A stretch of 64,000 nucleotides of DNA. It comes from Hydrogenophaga sp040372165. Its GTDB lineage: Bacteria; Pseudomonadota; Gammaproteobacteria; Burkholderiales; Burkholderiaceae_C. A program made the position numbers and the translations under genes. Positions 62,983 through 64,000 of this stretch are shown in pieces. The stretch is taken from NCBI RefSeq assembly GCF_040372165.1, contig NZ_BAABWG010000001.1, positions 434,001 through 498,000 of the forward strand, given 5' to 3'. The notes below the pieces were generated by a model that did not search any database, was not told the origin of the DNA, and saw only the letters and a program-made list of their open reading frames with translations. Every line of letters starts with the position of its first letter. Position 1 is the stretch's first letter.

Positions 62983-63942
62983 TCACTTGATCACGCCTTT
63001 TTCCTTGTAGTAGCGCTCTGCGCCAGGGTGCAGTGGTACAGGCATGCCCTTGGTGGCGCCTTCGAGCTTGATCACCTTGGCAGCATTGTGGGCTGCGTAG
63101 AGGGTGTCCAGGTTTTCGTACATGGCCTTGGTCATGGCGTAGGCCAGATCGTCAGACACGCCGGAGTGTGTCACCAGGTAGTTGGCGATGGCAGCGGTAG
63201 GGACGTCAGCAGTCTGGCCGTCATAGGTGCCGGCAGGAATGACGGCTGGCTGGTAAGCCGCGCTGCCAACCTTGCTGACCACGTCGGCGGGTACCGGAAT
63301 CACCACGATCTTGACCGAGGTGGCCAGGTCACGAATGGACGCCACGCCCAGGCCGGCCGATTGCAGGGTGGCGTCGAGCTGGCGGTTCTTGATGAGTTCA
63401 ACCGACTGACCAAAAGGCAGGTACTCGGTCTTGGACAGATCTTCATACGACAGGCCGGCTGCCTTGAAGATGGCGCGGGCGTTGAGCTCGGTACCGGATT
63501 TGGCCGCACCGACCGACACACGCTTGCCCTTGAGGTCAGCCAGGGACTTGATGCCGGACTCTTCGCTGGCCACGATCTGGATGTAGTTGCTGTAGGTGGC
63601 CGAAAGACCGCGCAGCTTGTCAAGCTTGGTCTTGAAGCCAGCTTCTTCGTTGCCTTCCCATGCGTACGACACGGCATCACCCAGTGCAATGGCCAGCTCG
63701 CCACGGCCAGCCTGCAGCAGGTTCAGGTTCTCGGCAGAGGCCTTGGTCACCTGTGCGGTAGGGCGGGAGTCCGGAATGGCTTTGCTGAAGATCTGGGAGA
63801 GCGCAACTCCGATCGGGTAGTACACACCGCTTTGCCCGCCAGTGAGCACGTTGATGAATTGCTGTTTCTGGGCTACGGCGGCACCGCTGACCAGGGCTGC
63901 CGAGATGGCCAGACCCAGTCCGAATTTGTGCATCAGACGCAT
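62983..63942 (-). CDS. TAXI-family TRAP solute-binding protein
   Basis: 319 residues. A Sec signal (MRLMHKFGLGLAISAALVSGAAVAQ) leads to FINVLTGGQSGVYYPIGVALSQIF, the TAXI-family opening. LQAGRGELAIALGDAV and GKRVSVGAAKSGTELNARAIF follow. It captures the ligand in the periplasm for the fused permease encoded next. The ATG at 63942 has GAGGAG upstream. The ligand cannot be read from sequence. The promoter lies at or beyond the right edge. Confidence 0.93.
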   Translation of the reverse strand: MRLMHKFGLGLAISAALVSGAAVAQKQQFINVLTGGQSGVYYPIGVALSQIFSKAIPDSRPTAQVTKASAENLNLLQAGRGELAIALGDAVSYAWEGNEEAGFKTKLDKLRGLSATYSNYIQIVASEESGIKSLADLKGKRVSVGAAKSGTELNARAIFKAAGLSYEDLSKTEYLPFGQSVELIKNRQLDATLQSAGLGVASIRDLATSVKIVVIPVPADVVSKVGSAAYQPAVIPAGTYDGQTADVPTAAIANYLVTHSGVSDDLAYAMTKAMYENLDTLYAAHNAAKVIKLEGATKGMPVPLHPGAERYYKEKGVIK

Positions 63943-64000
63943 GATGGTTGTCTCCTCAAGAAAAAAAGTGAAAGGCGTCCCCGGGGATATCCCGACCATT

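Overview
The window reads as chromosomal DNA of a betaproteobacterium in the order Burkholderiales, most probably Comamonadaceae. The evidence is the high GC content, the block gyrA-serC-pheA-tyrA-aroA/cmk-rpsA-ihfB-lapA-lapB with a fused AroA-Cmk protein, a tmRNA whose tag reads ANDERFALAA, and glnA-ntrB-ntrC with a sigma-54 promoter. I cannot fix the genus. There are no insertion sequences, prophages, CRISPR arrays, rRNA genes or ordinary tRNA genes that I can recognise.

Layout. 1-11209 (minus strand): gyrase A, serine and aromatic amino acid synthesis, ribosomal protein S1, IHF beta and the LPS-assembly pair lapA/lapB (lapB runs off the left edge). 11500-13179: two tandem OmpA-type proteins. 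13292-15122: ubiG, a phosphoglycolate phosphatase and ssrA. 15491-22180: an MFS transporter and an envelope-stress island (two DUF1328 mini-proteins, a BON lipoprotein, a lone receiver domain, a divergent LuxR-type regulator/histidine kinase pair, and a yqjD-yqjE-yqjK-like trio). 22263-28201: a pseudouridine synthase, a DUF2726-like protein, an M48 protease, a hydrolase, an EI24 membrane protein and a CinA-type protein. 28217-33398: nitrogen control (NtrC site, sigma-54 promoter, glnA, a small DUF4124 protein, ntrB, ntrC). 33423-36798 (minus): xthA, folA, a TPR/glycosyltransferase-like gene and thyA. 36910-43607: glutathione transferase, FAD oxidase, DUF2069, YihY, a hydrolase, MetY and a CBS protein. 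43688-47986: aroC, an MFS transporter and a two-gene version of 3-dehydroshikimate dehydratase. 47994-53907: rhodanese and chromate transporter, pirin, and a two-subunit molybdenum hydroxylase. 54151-59335: a poorly characterised locus of two large zinc-ribbon/DUF4178 membrane proteins with small membrane proteins, one of them frameshifted. 59439-63942 (minus): an AEC permease and a TAXI-type TRAP transporter operon with DUF1850.

How the parts fit. Aromatic metabolism occurs at both ends of the window: aroA, pheA and tyrA on the left; aroC plus a dehydroshikimate-to-protocatechuate activity on the right. Two findings deserve most attention. The first is an apparent regulatory element, TGT-N3-ACA followed at the same distance (53 nt) by GTCAT, upstream of three unlinked stress-type genes, with a weaker copy before a fourth. 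The second is the DUF4178 locus, whose two proteins seem to be built from two and three copies of one repeated unit behind zinc ribbons. All calls are from reading the sequence; no database search was run.
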